A stretch of 64,000 nt of DNA from an uncultured Prevotellaceae bacterium (lineage in GTDB: Bacteria; Bacteroidota; Bacteroidia; Bacteroidales; Bacteroidaceae). Below, one piece after another: positions 51,330 through 60,182 of this stretch; position 1 is the stretch's first letter; each line of letters begins with the position of its first letter. The position numbers and the translations under genes were made by a program. The stretch lies in NCBI GenBank assembly GCA_902776935.1, contig CACYRS010000006.1:16162-80161 (forward strand), read 5' to 3'. The notes beneath the pieces are model-generated. The model was not told the DNA's origin. It ran no database searches and saw only the letters and a program-made list of their open reading frames with translations.

Positions 51330-51365
51330 TTCTCACCTCTCACTTCTAATTTCTCCACTTTTCCC
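51317..51365. repeat. heptad repeat spanning the S8 protease stop and xseA start
   Basis: Seven units on the plus strand: TCTCATC, TCTCATT, TCTCACC, TCTCACT, TCTAATT, TCTCCAC, TTTTCCC. Both the protease stop codon and the xseA ATG are inside it. It encodes the protease end KVEKLEVRGEK. Confidence 0.8.
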
Positions 51366-52804
51366 ACCATATACGCTCTCCAGAAGTTAGGAATACCATA
51401 TCCATAGATATTATCCGGATTCTTATATTGGCTGCTGGATTGACGGATGAGGTTTATTATCTCGATGGCGGATTTGCCAGGTAGTGCCTGCCACAGACAT
51501 GCCACCAAGCCGCATACTATCGGAGTAGAGAACGATGTTCCCATATCTCTTACCAGAGAACCCCTACCGGAAATCAGCCACGCAGGACTGCCAAGAGCCA
51601 TCACATCGGGTTTCACCCTCTTATCCTGTGTTGGTCCTACACCACAGAAGGGTGCATTCTCTTTCTCAGGATTCAGGGCTCCGACAGTAAGAATATCATC
51701 GGCATCGGCAGGGAAGGTGATCTTCTTCCAAGGTCCCATGCCGAGATTTCCTGCGGAGTTGACAAGGATGATGCCTTTCTTGGCGAGCATCGAGGCAGTA
51801 CGGCTTATCAGTGCCGTCTTACCATCGAGATGACGCTGATGATAACTGCCCAGATTACCATCATATTCGCTGTATCCGAGGCTGGAGTTGATGATATCCA
51901 CACCAGCAGAGTCGGCAAACTCAGCTGCCATCGCCCAGTAATCTTCTTCTACGGGTTGTTCCGATTGCTGGTCTTCACATCTCAACAGCCAGTATCTGGC
52001 TTCAGGGGCCGTGCCTACTAAAATATTCGGTTCGTTTGTGGCCATCGCAGAGAGAACCTTTGTACCATGGTCTGTCTCACGATAGAATCGTTCGCTGTTA
52101 GGATATACAAAATCCTTTACACCTATGATATCTGCATTGTATATCGAAGGTATCTGGTCACAGTTCTGGAATCCACCATCGAGAACGGCTATCGTTATAC
52201 CTCTTCCTTTATGGCCGATGTTATGCAGACGGTGTCCTCCCAGCATCTCTATCTGTTCCTTTCCATTGCCGTAGTATTCACCTTTGATACTGTCCCATTG
52301 GTTCCATCTCTCATGAACCTTTATCTTAAGAAATTTTCTGTCAATGCTGTCGGGCGAAATCCATACTAAGGTTTTCTCCTTGATAAAGTCAAGCCCGGCA
52401 AGGTCGTTAAGCAATAAAGAGTCGTTGGAACGCACCAGGACAGTGTTGTTCCATCGGCTGGTACCGATGATGGTCCACTCTGCCGTACGCTTCTCAGTGC
52501 CTCTGACATAGGATGTGGCTTTCCTCTCGATGTCACGGAGATATCTGCTGCTTACCGGCAGGTCGGTGGAGTCGAGAGACAGCCCCTGTCTCCTGCGACG
52601 TTCTATTGCCTTGTGAGAGAGCCATCTGCCAGGATGATCGAGAGAGTAGGGGGTACCTTTCTTGTCTGCCAGGGTATAGCGGCAGATATAGAATCGTCCT
52701 CCAGGATATTTCATCTTGGGACTGCTGCCTGCACTGGCAAAAAGGTGACAGGTTAGTGCGATTATCAGGCAGATTATGCTTTTTACGAGGTTGTTTGATT
52801 GCAT
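51326..52804 (-). CDS. secreted subtilisin-like (S8) serine protease
   Basis: 492 residues. A signal peptide (SIICLIIALTCHLFASAG) and a pro-region (about 30-195) precede the catalytic domain. The triad is Asp209 in TIAVLDGGF, His246 in DHGTKVLSAMA and Ser424 in GTSFSTPIVCG. Asn353 in NSAGNLG is the oxyanion residue. It should cleave proteins outside the inner membrane. The last residues (KVEKLEVRGEK) are repeat-encoded, and no GVYIxNGKK secretion tail is present. It overlaps xseA by four bases. The -7 box lies only 8 bases before the ATG. Confidence 0.9.
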   Translation of the reverse strand: MQSNNLVKSIICLIIALTCHLFASAGSSPKMKYPGGRFYICRYTLADKKGTPYSLDHPGRWLSHKAIERRRRQGLSLDSTDLPVSSRYLRDIERKATSYVRGTEKRTAEWTIIGTSRWNNTVLVRSNDSLLLNDLAGLDFIKEKTLVWISPDSIDRKFLKIKVHERWNQWDSIKGEYYGNGKEQIEMLGGHRLHNIGHKGRGITIAVLDGGFQNCDQIPSIYNADIIGVKDFVYPNSERFYRETDHGTKVLSAMATNEPNILVGTAPEARYWLLRCEDQQSEQPVEEDYWAMAAEFADSAGVDIINSSLGYSEYDGNLGSYHQRHLDGKTALISRTASMLAKKGIILVNSAGNLGMGPWKKITFPADADDILTVGALNPEKENAPFCGVGPTQDKRVKPDVMALGSPAWLISGRGSLVRDMGTSFSTPIVCGLVACLWQALPGKSAIEIINLIRQSSSQYKNPDNIYGYGIPNFWRAYMVGKVEKLEVRGEK

Positions 52805-52812
52805 ATCGGGTG

Positions 52813-52820
52813 CAAAGGTA
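52813..52820 (-). promoter_or_regulatory. -7 box for the S8 protease-xseAB operon
   Basis: TACCTTTG on the minus strand ends 8 bases before the ATG at 52804, predicting a leader of only a few bases. Confidence 0.5.
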
Positions 52821-52862
52821 CAAAGATTTTTTGAAAATGTCGCTTATCTCGGAAAATATTCG

Positions 52863-52870
52863 TACCTTTG
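52863..52870 (+). promoter_or_regulatory. -7 box for the MATE gene operon
   Basis: TACCTTTG, 28 bases before ATG 52899, divergent from the protease box at 52813-52820. No well-spaced -33 box was seen. Confidence 0.5.
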
Positions 52871-52898
52871 CAGCGTTATCATAAAAAAGGTACACGAA

Positions 52899-54251
52899 AT
52901 GGATAATAAACAAGCCGCACTGGAACTGGGTCAGAAACCTGTAGGACAGCTGCTTTGGCAGTATGCCCTGCCAGCCATAGTGGCGATGACGGCTTCGAGC
53001 CTGTATAACATCATCGACCGTGCTTTCATAGGTCAGATGGTGGGTCCGGAGGCTATCGCCGGTCTGGGTATCACGTTCCCCTTCATGAACCTCAGCGGAG
53101 CCTTCGGTGCTGCGGTGGGTGTGGGTGCTTCTACCTGTATCAGTGTGAAACTCGGACAGAAAGACTATAAGACGGCAGGACATCTTTTAGGTAATACGGT
53201 TACGCTGAATCTGATAATAGGATCGCTCTTCATGGTGGTCTGCCTCATCTTCCTTGAGCCGATATTGCGATTCTTCGGAGCATCGGATGTCACTATGCCT
53301 TATGCTAAGGAGTTTATGACAGTGATACTGCTCGGAAATATGATCACCCACATGTATTTCGGTATGAATGCGGTGCTAAGGGCTGCGGGCAAACCCCGAC
53401 ACGCGATGTACTCGGTGCTCTTCACCGTGGGAATGAATATCCTGCTGGTGATAGCCTTCGTGTGGTGGTTCAGGTGGGGAATACGTGGAGCAGCACTGGC
53501 AACAGTGACATCCCAGTCGATGGCTCTATGTTGGCAGATGTATCTGTTCTCTAATAAGAATGAGCTTCTGCATCTGAAACGGGGCATATATAAACTGAAG
53601 GCAAACCTGGTGAGGAATATCATTGCCATTGGTATCTCTCCGTTCCTGATGAATGTTACGAGCTGTATAATCGTGATATTCATGAACAACCAGTTTGTGA
53701 GGTATGGCGGGGACATGGCAGTGGGTGCCTATTCGATAGCCAACTCGGTAGTGATGGTGTTCTTTATGTTTGTCATCGGTATCACTCAGGGCATGCAGCC
53801 TATCGTGGGATATAACTATGGAGCCGAGAAGTTCGACCGTATGCTGCGTTGTCTGTATATAGCCATCGGATGTGCTACGGCGATATTACTTGTTGGCTGG
53901 GGGCTCTCGATGCTCTTCCCAAGGCAGATAGCAAGGATATTTACTACTGATCCCACGTTGATTGAACTGGCGGCAAGGGGTATCAAACTCGATATGCTGG
54001 TGTTCTTCGTGGTGGGCTCACAGGCTACGATAACGAATTTCTTCCAGTGTATAGGAAAGGTGAAGATAAGCATCTTCCTCTCTCTGTCGCGACAGCTGTT
54101 CCTGTTGTTGCCGATGGCGTATGTGTTCCCGTATTTCTGGGATCTCGATGGTGTGTGGTACTCGATGCCGGCATCCGACTTCGGATCGTTTGCCATGACA
54201 ATACCGATTCTGATATGGTATATGAGGAAGAATTTTAGGGGAAAGAATTAA
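52899..54251 (+). CDS. MATE family multidrug/sodium efflux transporter
   Basis: 450 residues from ATG 52899 with about 12 membrane segments. GQLLWQYALPAIVAMTASSL and YNIIDRAFIGQMVGPEAIAG are the typical MATE opening. AAVGVGASTCISVKLGQKDY is the conserved loop, repeated in the second half by GITQGMQPIVGYNYGAEKFD. It exports cationic compounds with sodium or proton exchange. Earlier in-frame ATGs lie upstream of the -7 box and are not used. The next gene follows after 9 bases. Confidence 0.92.
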   Translation: MDNKQAALELGQKPVGQLLWQYALPAIVAMTASSLYNIIDRAFIGQMVGPEAIAGLGITFPFMNLSGAFGAAVGVGASTCISVKLGQKDYKTAGHLLGNTVTLNLIIGSLFMVVCLIFLEPILRFFGASDVTMPYAKEFMTVILLGNMITHMYFGMNAVLRAAGKPRHAMYSVLFTVGMNILLVIAFVWWFRWGIRGAALATVTSQSMALCWQMYLFSNKNELLHLKRGIYKLKANLVRNIIAIGISPFLMNVTSCIIVIFMNNQFVRYGGDMAVGAYSIANSVVMVFFMFVIGITQGMQPIVGYNYGAEKFDRMLRCLYIAIGCATAILLVGWGLSMLFPRQIARIFTTDPTLIELAARGIKLDMLVFFVVGSQATITNFFQCIGKVKISIFLSLSRQLFLLLPMAYVFPYFWDLDGVWYSMPASDFGSFAMTIPILIWYMRKNFRGKN

Positions 54252-54260
54252 GGAGTTAAG

Positions 54261-54878
54261 ATGAAACATATAATCATTAATGTAGGCAGACAGCTGGGAA
54301 GCGGCGGACATGACATCGGACGTATGCTGGCGCTCGACTTCCAGGCGAAATACTACGACAGGGAGCTGATGAACCTCGCTGCCAAGGAGAGCGGATTCTC
54401 AGAGAAGTTCTTCGAAGAGAATGATGAGAAGAAGGGTTTCTTCAAGGGACTGTTTAATGTGCAGACCTCGCATCTGAGCGGTGGTAGCATGTATAAGACC
54501 AACTTCTCGCAGGAGAGCCTGTTCCAGTTTCAGAGTGAGGCTATCATCAAGGCGGCACGTGAGGGCAGTTGTGTGTTCGTGGGCCGTTGTGCAGACTATG
54601 TGTTGCGAGATTTCGGAAACACGGTGAATATATTTATTTCTGCTCCGATGTCATTCCGTATCGAACAGATAATGAACAAGCAGCACCTTGACTCTGAGGC
54701 TGCCCGTAAGTTCATAGAACAGAAGGAGTCGAAGCGTGCGGCATACTATAATTACTATACTGGCAAGAAATGGGGAGCAGCTGAGAGCTATGACCTATGT
54801 ATCGACACCAGCATCCTTGGTATTATGGAAACAGAGAAACTGATAGCCGACTTTATCCGCAAGAAGTTTGAGATATGA
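54261..54878 (+). CDS. cytidylate kinase-like family protein
   Basis: 205 residues. NVGRQLGSGGHDIGRMLALD is the nucleotide-binding loop of the cytidylate-kinase-like family (AAK6), where the usual P-loop lysine is replaced. FVGRCADYVLRDFG and the tail YDLCIDTSILGIMETEKLIA also fit. Length and motifs differ from the real Cmk, so it may phosphorylate another small molecule. It overlaps the phosphodiesterase gene by four bases and follows the MATE gene closely. The link to transport is unexplained. Confidence 0.82.
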   Translation: MKHIIINVGRQLGSGGHDIGRMLALDFQAKYYDRELMNLAAKESGFSEKFFEENDEKKGFFKGLFNVQTSHLSGGSMYKTNFSQESLFQFQSEAIIKAAREGSCVFVGRCADYVLRDFGNTVNIFISAPMSFRIEQIMNKQHLDSEAARKFIEQKESKRAAYYNYYTGKKWGAAESYDLCIDTSILGIMETEKLIADFIRKKFEI

Positions 54879-55378
54879 AGAGAATAGGAATCTTAAGCGA
54901 TACACACAGCTACTGGGATGAGAAATATCTCCATTATTTCGAGTCATGCGACGAGATATGGCATGCCGGGGATATCGGCAGTGTGGAGGTGGCAGAGAAA
55001 CTGGCGGCTTTCAGACCTTTCAGGGCTGTGTGTGGCAACTGCGACGGAGGAGATCTGCGATTGATGTATCGCGAACTCAATAGGTTCAAGTGCGAGGATG
55101 TGGATGTGTTGATAAAACATATAGGAGGCTATCCCGGCAACTATGACCTTTCAGTGCGAAGTACTCTCTTTGCCAATCCGCCACAGCTTTTCATTGCTGG
55201 TCATTCGCATATCCTAAGGGTGAAATATGACAAGACATTAGGTCTGCTGCATATCAATCCGGGTGCTGCTGGAATACAGGGGTGGCATAAGGATAGGACC
55301 ATCGTACGTATCACTATCGATGGGAAGGAGTTTAAGAATCTGGAAGTTATAGCATTAGGAGAAAATAAATTAAAATAA
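54875..55378 (+). CDS. YfcE/MJ0936-type metallophosphoesterase
   Basis: 167 residues. The metal-binding blocks are GILSDTHSYWD, IWHAGDIGSVE, AVCGNCDGG and FIAGHSHILR, in the order of YfcE-type phosphodiesterases. It probably hydrolyses a phosphodiester or phosphoprotein. The substrate cannot be told from sequence. It overlaps the kinase-like gene by four bases and ends 6 bases before rfbB. Confidence 0.9.
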   Translation: MKRIGILSDTHSYWDEKYLHYFESCDEIWHAGDIGSVEVAEKLAAFRPFRAVCGNCDGGDLRLMYRELNRFKCEDVDVLIKHIGGYPGNYDLSVRSTLFANPPQLFIAGHSHILRVKYDKTLGLLHINPGAAGIQGWHKDRTIVRITIDGKEFKNLEVIALGENKLK

Positions 55379-55384
55379 AAAGAT

Positions 55385-56521
55385 ATGAAAAGAACTATCG
55401 TTATTACTGGTGGCGCAGGCTTTATAGGAAGTCATGTGGTGCGTCTGTTCGTTAACAAGTATCCAGACTATCACATCATTAATCTCGACAAACTGACGTA
55501 TGCGGGCAACCTCGCTAACCTGAAGGATATCGAGAACAAACCCAATTATGAGTTTGTTAAGATGGACATCTGCGATTTCGAAGCCTTCTACAAGCTGATG
55601 CAGGACAAGAAGGTGGATGGTATCATTCATCTTGCTGCAGAGAGCCACGTGGATAGAAGCATCAAAGACCCGTTTACTTTTGCAAAGACAAATGTGATGG
55701 GTACGCTGTCTCTGCTCCAGGCTGCAAAACTCTACTGGGAGAGTCTGCCAGAGAAATACGAGGGCAAGCGATTCTATCATATCTCTACCGATGAGGTATA
55801 TGGTGCTCTCGAACTGACTCATCCGGAGGGTATCGAACCTCCATTCACTACTACCGCTTCGAGCTCTGAGCATCATCTGGCTTACGGTGATAAGTTCTTC
55901 CTGGAGACAACGAAGTATAATCCTCATTCTCCATACTCAGCTGCAAAGGCATCTTCAGACCATTTTGTACGTGCCTATCACGATACTTACGGCATGCCGG
56001 TAGTAGTTACAAACTGCTCAAACAACTATGGTCCTTATCAGTTCCCTGAGAAACTGATTCCTCTGTTCATCAACAATATCCGTCATCGCAAACCTCTGCC
56101 TGTTTATGGTAAGGGTGAGAACGTTCGCGACTGGCTCTATGTTGAGGATCATGCACGTGCTATCGACGTGATCTTCCATGAGGGAAAGATTGCCGATACA
56201 TATAATATCGGAGGTTTCAACGAGTGGAAGAATATCGATATCATCAAGGTGGTGATTAAAACTGTGGATCGTCTGTTGGGACGTAAGGAGGGAGAGGATA
56301 TGGATCTCATCACCTTCGTTACAGACCGTGCCGGACATGATCTCCGTTATGCAATCGACTCTACGAAACTCCAGAAGGAACTCGGATGGGAACCGTCTCT
56401 CCAGTTCGAGGAGGGCATTGAGAAGACCGTCCGCTGGTATCTCGACAATCAGGAATGGCTCGACAATGTGACGAGTGGCGACTATCAGAAGTATTACGAT
56501 AACATGTATACCAACAGATAA
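55385..56521 (+). CDS. rfbB: dTDP-glucose 4,6-dehydratase
   Basis: 378 residues. It converts dTDP-glucose to dTDP-4-keto-6-deoxyglucose. [17 protein letters not shown] binds [23 protein letters not shown] and [10 protein letters not shown] supply the catalytic Asp/Glu, and [20 protein letters not shown] the Tyr/Lys pair. [10 protein letters not shown] is the sugar-binding region. It is the entry enzyme for the dTDP-aminosugar genes downstream. rfbA, rfbC and rfbD are not in the window. Confidence 0.95.
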   Translation: MKRTIVITGGAGFIGSHVVRLFVNKYPDYHIINLDKLTYAGNLANLKDIENKPNYEFVKMDICDFEAFYKLMQDKKVDGIIHLAAESHVDRSIKDPFTFAKTNVMGTLSLLQAAKLYWESLPEKYEGKRFYHISTDEVYGALELTHPEGIEPPFTTTASSSEHHLAYGDKFFLETTKYNPHSPYSAAKASSDHFVRAYHDTYGMPVVVTNCSNNYGPYQFPEKLIPLFINNIRHRKPLPVYGKGENVRDWLYVEDHARAIDVIFHEGKIADTYNIGGFNEWKNIDIIKVVIKTVDRLLGRKEGEDMDLITFVTDRAGHDLRYAIDSTKLQKELGWEPSLQFEEGIEKTVRWYLDNQEWLDNVTSGDYQKYYDNMYTNR

Positions 56522-56523
56522 GA

Positions 56524-57723
56524 ATGAAAAAGATATTACTTTTAGGCTCAGGCGAACTCGGAAAGGAGTTCGTGATTGCCGCCATGCGTGCAGGACAGTA
56601 CGTTATTGCATGCGACCGTTATGACAATGCCCCAGCCATGCAGGTGGCTGATGCTCGTGAGGTGTTCTCCATGCTCGACGGAAACACACTCGAGGCAGTC
56701 GTAAACAGACATAAGCCCGATATCATCGTACCCGAGATTGAGGCTATCCGCACCGAGCGCCTCTTTAAGTTTGAGGAGCAGGGTATTCAGGTTGTTCCAA
56801 GTGCTCGCGCCGTCAACTTCACCATGAACCGTCGTGCCATCCGTGACCTCGCTGCCAAAGAGCTGGGGCTGCGTACTGCCAAGTATTTCTATGCCAAGAC
56901 CTTCGATGAGTTTAAGGCTGCCGCCGATGAGATTGGTTTTCCATGTGTGGTAAAACCACTGATGTCGTCTTCAGGTCATGGACAGAGCTATGTGCATAAC
57001 GAGGGTGAACTGGAGAAGGCCTTCAAGGAGGCAATGGAAGGTTCTCGTGGTGACGTGAAAGAGGTGATTATCGAGGAGTTTATCGATTTCGACTCCGAGT
57101 TCACACTGCTCACCGTCACCCAGCAACATGGATGGCCCACGCTCTTCTGTCCTCCTATAGGACATGTACAGAAGGCTGGCGACTATCGTGAGTCATGGCA
57201 ACCGTATAAGATCTCAGATGAGGCTCTGAAACAGGCGCAGATGATGGCCGACAAGGTGACTAAGGCTCTTACAGGAGCAGGTATCTGGGGAGTGGAGTTC
57301 TTCCTTACAAAACAGGGTGAGGTGATTTTCTCAGAACTCTCGCCTCGTCCACATGACACCGGTATGGTGACACTAGGACACACTACAAACCTCTCAGAGT
57401 TTGAACTTCATCTCCGTGCTGTACTGGGACTGCCTATCCCTGCCATCCATCTGGAGCATGCTGGAGCCAGTGCCGTGATCCTCTCACCTAAGGAGGCGTC
57501 TACTCCTGTAGATCGTTCGCTGCTTGACTACAATCTTGTAGAGGCACTGAAAGAGGACCGTACTCGTGTACGTATCTTCGGAAAACCCGAGGCTCACAAG
57601 GGCCGTCGCATGGGTGTTGTGCTTTGTTACGGTGAGGTGGGCGATGATGTCAATGCCCTGCGAGATAAGGCTAAACGACTTGCAAAGACCGTTCTTGGCA
57701 CAGATCCTTACACAAAGTTCTAA
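56524..57723 (+). CDS. purT: formate-dependent phosphoribosylglycinamide formyltransferase
   Basis: 399 residues, the family length. It adds formate to GAR in purine synthesis using [23 protein letters not shown] starts the ATP-grasp fold. [15 protein letters not shown] is the ATP lid and [20 protein letters not shown] the metal site. [20 protein letters not shown] and a C-terminal [14 protein letters not shown] complete the signature. It lies 2 bases after rfbB and its stop overlaps the ketoisomerase ATG, so it is inside a sugar-nucleotide operon. Confidence 0.94.
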   Translation: MKKILLLGSGELGKEFVIAAMRAGQYVIACDRYDNAPAMQVADAREVFSMLDGNTLEAVVNRHKPDIIVPEIEAIRTERLFKFEEQGIQVVPSARAVNFTMNRRAIRDLAAKELGLRTAKYFYAKTFDEFKAAADEIGFPCVVKPLMSSSGHGQSYVHNEGELEKAFKEAMEGSRGDVKEVIIEEFIDFDSEFTLLTVTQQHGWPTLFCPPIGHVQKAGDYRESWQPYKISDEALKQAQMMADKVTKALTGAGIWGVEFFLTKQGEVIFSELSPRPHDTGMVTLGHTTNLSEFELHLRAVLGLPIPAIHLEHAGASAVILSPKEASTPVDRSLLDYNLVEALKEDRTRVRIFGKPEAHKGRRMGVVLCYGEVGDDVNALRDKAKRLAKTVLGTDPYTKF

Positions 57724-58130
57724 TGGATAAGGTAAGGCTCATAGATCTTCCAAAGATTATTGACCCCCGGGGTAACCTGACGGTAGCGGAACAGATGAAA
57801 AACGTGCCGTTTGATATCGCCAGGGTCTACTGGACCTATGATGTGCCTTCCGGAGAACGTCGCGGTGGACATGCTCATCGCAGTTGCGAGGAGATTGTGG
57901 TAGCTGTGAGCGGCTCTTTTGATGTAGAGGTGTTTGATGGTAAGGACAGACAGTTGTTTCATCTGAATCATCCTTATCAGGGGATATATATAGGTACCGG
58001 CGTATGGCGTACACTGGAGGATTTCTCCTCTGGTGCCGTATGCCTTGTGTTGGCATCGGAACTCTTCAATGAGGATGAGTATATCTATGAGTATGATGAT
58101 TTCATTGAATGGGTAAGACGCAATGATTGA
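57723..58130 (+). CDS. dTDP-4-keto-6-deoxyglucose 3,4-ketoisomerase (FdtA/QdtA type)
   Basis: 135 residues, a single cupin. IDPRGNLTVAEQMKNVPFDI and VYWTYDVPSGERRGGHAHRS carry the family motif, with the catalytic His pair in GGHAH. VSGSFDVEVFDGK and VWRTLEDFSSGAVCLVLASE follow. It moves the keto group from C4 to C3 ahead of amination. FdtA and QdtA differ in product stereochemistry (Fuc3N or Qui3N) and I cannot separate them here. It overlaps the acyltransferase gene by 8 bases. Confidence 0.9.
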   Translation: MDKVRLIDLPKIIDPRGNLTVAEQMKNVPFDIARVYWTYDVPSGERRGGHAHRSCEEIVVAVSGSFDVEVFDGKDRQLFHLNHPYQGIYIGTGVWRTLEDFSSGAVCLVLASELFNEDEYIYEYDDFIEWVRRND

Positions 58131-59067
58131 GATCGTCAGATATACACCTGGTAAAGCTTCAGAGTGGGATGCATTTGTGCGAAAGTCAAAGAATGCCACA
58201 TTTCTGTTTTATCGTGGATATATGGATTATCATGCCGACAGGTTTGAAGATTTCTCGTTGATGCTTTATTTCAATGGTAGGTTGTGTGCCATTCTGCCTG
58301 CTAATGATGATGGCAACGGCACGCTCTGTTCGCATCGCGGACTTACTTATGGAGGGTTCCTTATGGACTCCGGTTGTAAGGCTGCTCAGATGTGTTCGAT
58401 GGTTTCTGCCTTGAATGATTTTCTCCGTACACATGGCTTTTCGCGAGTTATCTATAAACATATACCTTGGATATATGCTTCCCTGCCTTCTGAGGAGGAT
58501 ATCTATGCGATTGCTAATGTGAGCCATGCGCAGTTGTGCTCGAGAGACATCGCATCAGTGGTAGACCTTGGAAACCGTATCCCTTTTTCCACACTGCGAC
58601 GACGTGGAGTGAAGAAAGGTTGCAAGGCATGTCTTTACGTTAGGGAACAGACTGATCTTACGGTGTTCTGGCAGATGCTGGTAAAGCATCTATGGGAAAA
58701 ATTCCTTGCCAAGAGCGTTCATACATTGAATGAGATAATGCTGTTGCAGGAGCGTTTCACGGATAATATCCGCTTGATGACTGTTTGCCAGGATGATGCC
58801 ATTCTGGGTGGGACATTGCTTTATGACTGCGGCCAGACTGTCAAGACACAGTATATCATGGCATCGGAAGAAGGACGTCGAAATGGAGCATTGGATTTTC
58901 TCTTCAGTAACCTCTTAGACCGCTATGAGGGTGAGGGCAGAAGATATTTTGATTTCGGTACTTCGAATAAGGTGGATAATGATGACCTTAATGAGTCGCT
59001 GATATTCCAGAAGGAAGGTTTTGGAGCACGGGCGGTATGTTATGATACTTACGAATGGACACTATGA
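58123..59067 (+). CDS. FemAB/GNAT-like acyltransferase of the aminosugar cluster
   Basis: 314 residues. The order of helices and strands and segments such as FVRKSKNATFLFYRGYMDYH, LPANDDGNGTLCSHRGLTYG and the C-terminal YFDFGTSNKVDNDDLNESLI resemble the FemAB/BioF2-like acetyltransferase group. It sits between the ketoisomerase and aminotransferase genes with overlaps on both sides, so it is the best candidate for the N-acyl transfer onto the 3-amino sugar. That step is usually done by a left-handed hexapeptide enzyme (FdtC/QdtC), which is absent here. The acyl donor is unknown. Confidence 0.7.
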   Translation: MIEIVRYTPGKASEWDAFVRKSKNATFLFYRGYMDYHADRFEDFSLMLYFNGRLCAILPANDDGNGTLCSHRGLTYGGFLMDSGCKAAQMCSMVSALNDFLRTHGFSRVIYKHIPWIYASLPSEEDIYAIANVSHAQLCSRDIASVVDLGNRIPFSTLRRRGVKKGCKACLYVREQTDLTVFWQMLVKHLWEKFLAKSVHTLNEIMLLQERFTDNIRLMTVCQDDAILGGTLLYDCGQTVKTQYIMASEEGRRNGALDFLFSNLLDRYEGEGRRYFDFGTSNKVDNDDLNESLIFQKEGFGARAVCYDTYEWTL

Positions 59068-60179
59068 TAAAGTATCTGGATTTTAAGGAGATAAACAAAC
59101 CCTATGAGCATGCTGCCGACGAGGTGATGCGGAGTGGGTGGTATCTGAAAGGAGACTATACCCGTCGCTTTGAGGAGGCTTATGCTGAATATATAGGTAC
59201 TAAGTATTGTGTCGGATGTGGCAATGGTCTCGATGCCCTGACGCTCATTTTTCGAGCCTATATCGAACTGGGTGTGATGGCTCCTGGCGATGAGGTCATC
59301 GTGCCTGCCAATACTTATATCGCCTCAATTCTCGCCATCACGGAATGTGGTTTGAAACCTGTGTTGATAGAACCGAAGTTTGATACTTTGCAGATTAATG
59401 AGGACTTGATAGAGAATGCTATCAACGACCGTACACGTGCTGTTATGATTGTCCACCTGTACGGATTCTGTGCTTATACCCAGAAAATCGCCGATATCTG
59501 CTATTACAATAACCTGAAGCTGATTGAAGATAATGCGCAGGCACATGGGGCTTGGTATTTGGATCCTGATTCTATGTTAAAAGGTCGTTTTACGGGATCT
59601 CTTGGAGATGCTGCAGGACATAGCTTCTATCCCACCAAGAATCTGGGCGCTTTTGGTGATGCAGGGGCAGTCACTACAAACGATGAGAAATTGGCGAAAG
59701 TCATTGAGTCATTGGGCAATTACGGTTCTTCGCACAAGTATGTTTTTGACTATATCGGACGCAATAGCAGGATGGATGAACTTCAGGCTGCCATACTCAG
59801 TATGAAACTTCTCAATCTGCCATTGGATAATGAAATACGTGGAGACATTGCATATCGATATATTAGTGATGTGAAGAATCCGAATATTATCCTGCCAGAA
59901 TCTTATGAAGAGCGCTGTTGGCAAAGTGCCTGGCATATTTTCCCGATTTTTTCTCCTTGCAGGGACCGCTTGCAGGCATATCTGAAGGACAATGGTGTTG
60001 AGACGCAGATCCATTATCCCATTCCACCACATAAACAGAAGTGTTATAAAGAGTGGAATAACCTTGAGTTGCCCATCACTGAGCTGATTCATGAACAGGA
60101 GCTTTCCATTCCTTGTAATCAGGCTTTGACCTATGACGAGGTCAGCTATATTGCTGACCTCCTCAATAGTTTCAGATAA
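59064..60179 (+). CDS. DegT/DnrJ/EryC1 family sugar aminotransferase (FdtB/QdtB type)
   Basis: 371 residues from ATG 59064, which overlaps the previous stop as ATGA. It transfers an amino group from glutamate to the 3-keto sugar using PLP. YLKGDYTRRFEEAYAEYIGT, CVGCGNGLDALTLIFRAY, VPANTYIASILAITECGLKP and the PLP-lysine block HSFYPTKNLGAFGDAGAVTT are clear. The neighbours predict a dTDP-3-amino-3,6-dideoxyhexose. It runs convergent into lutC with a 3-base gap. Confidence 0.92.
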   Translation: MIKYLDFKEINKPYEHAADEVMRSGWYLKGDYTRRFEEAYAEYIGTKYCVGCGNGLDALTLIFRAYIELGVMAPGDEVIVPANTYIASILAITECGLKPVLIEPKFDTLQINEDLIENAINDRTRAVMIVHLYGFCAYTQKIADICYYNNLKLIEDNAQAHGAWYLDPDSMLKGRFTGSLGDAAGHSFYPTKNLGAFGDAGAVTTNDEKLAKVIESLGNYGSSHKYVFDYIGRNSRMDELQAAILSMKLLNLPLDNEIRGDIAYRYISDVKNPNIILPESYEERCWQSAWHIFPIFSPCRDRLQAYLKDNGVETQIHYPIPPHKQKCYKEWNNLELPITELIHEQELSIPCNQALTYDEVSYIADLLNSFR

Positions 60180-60182
60180 TCC

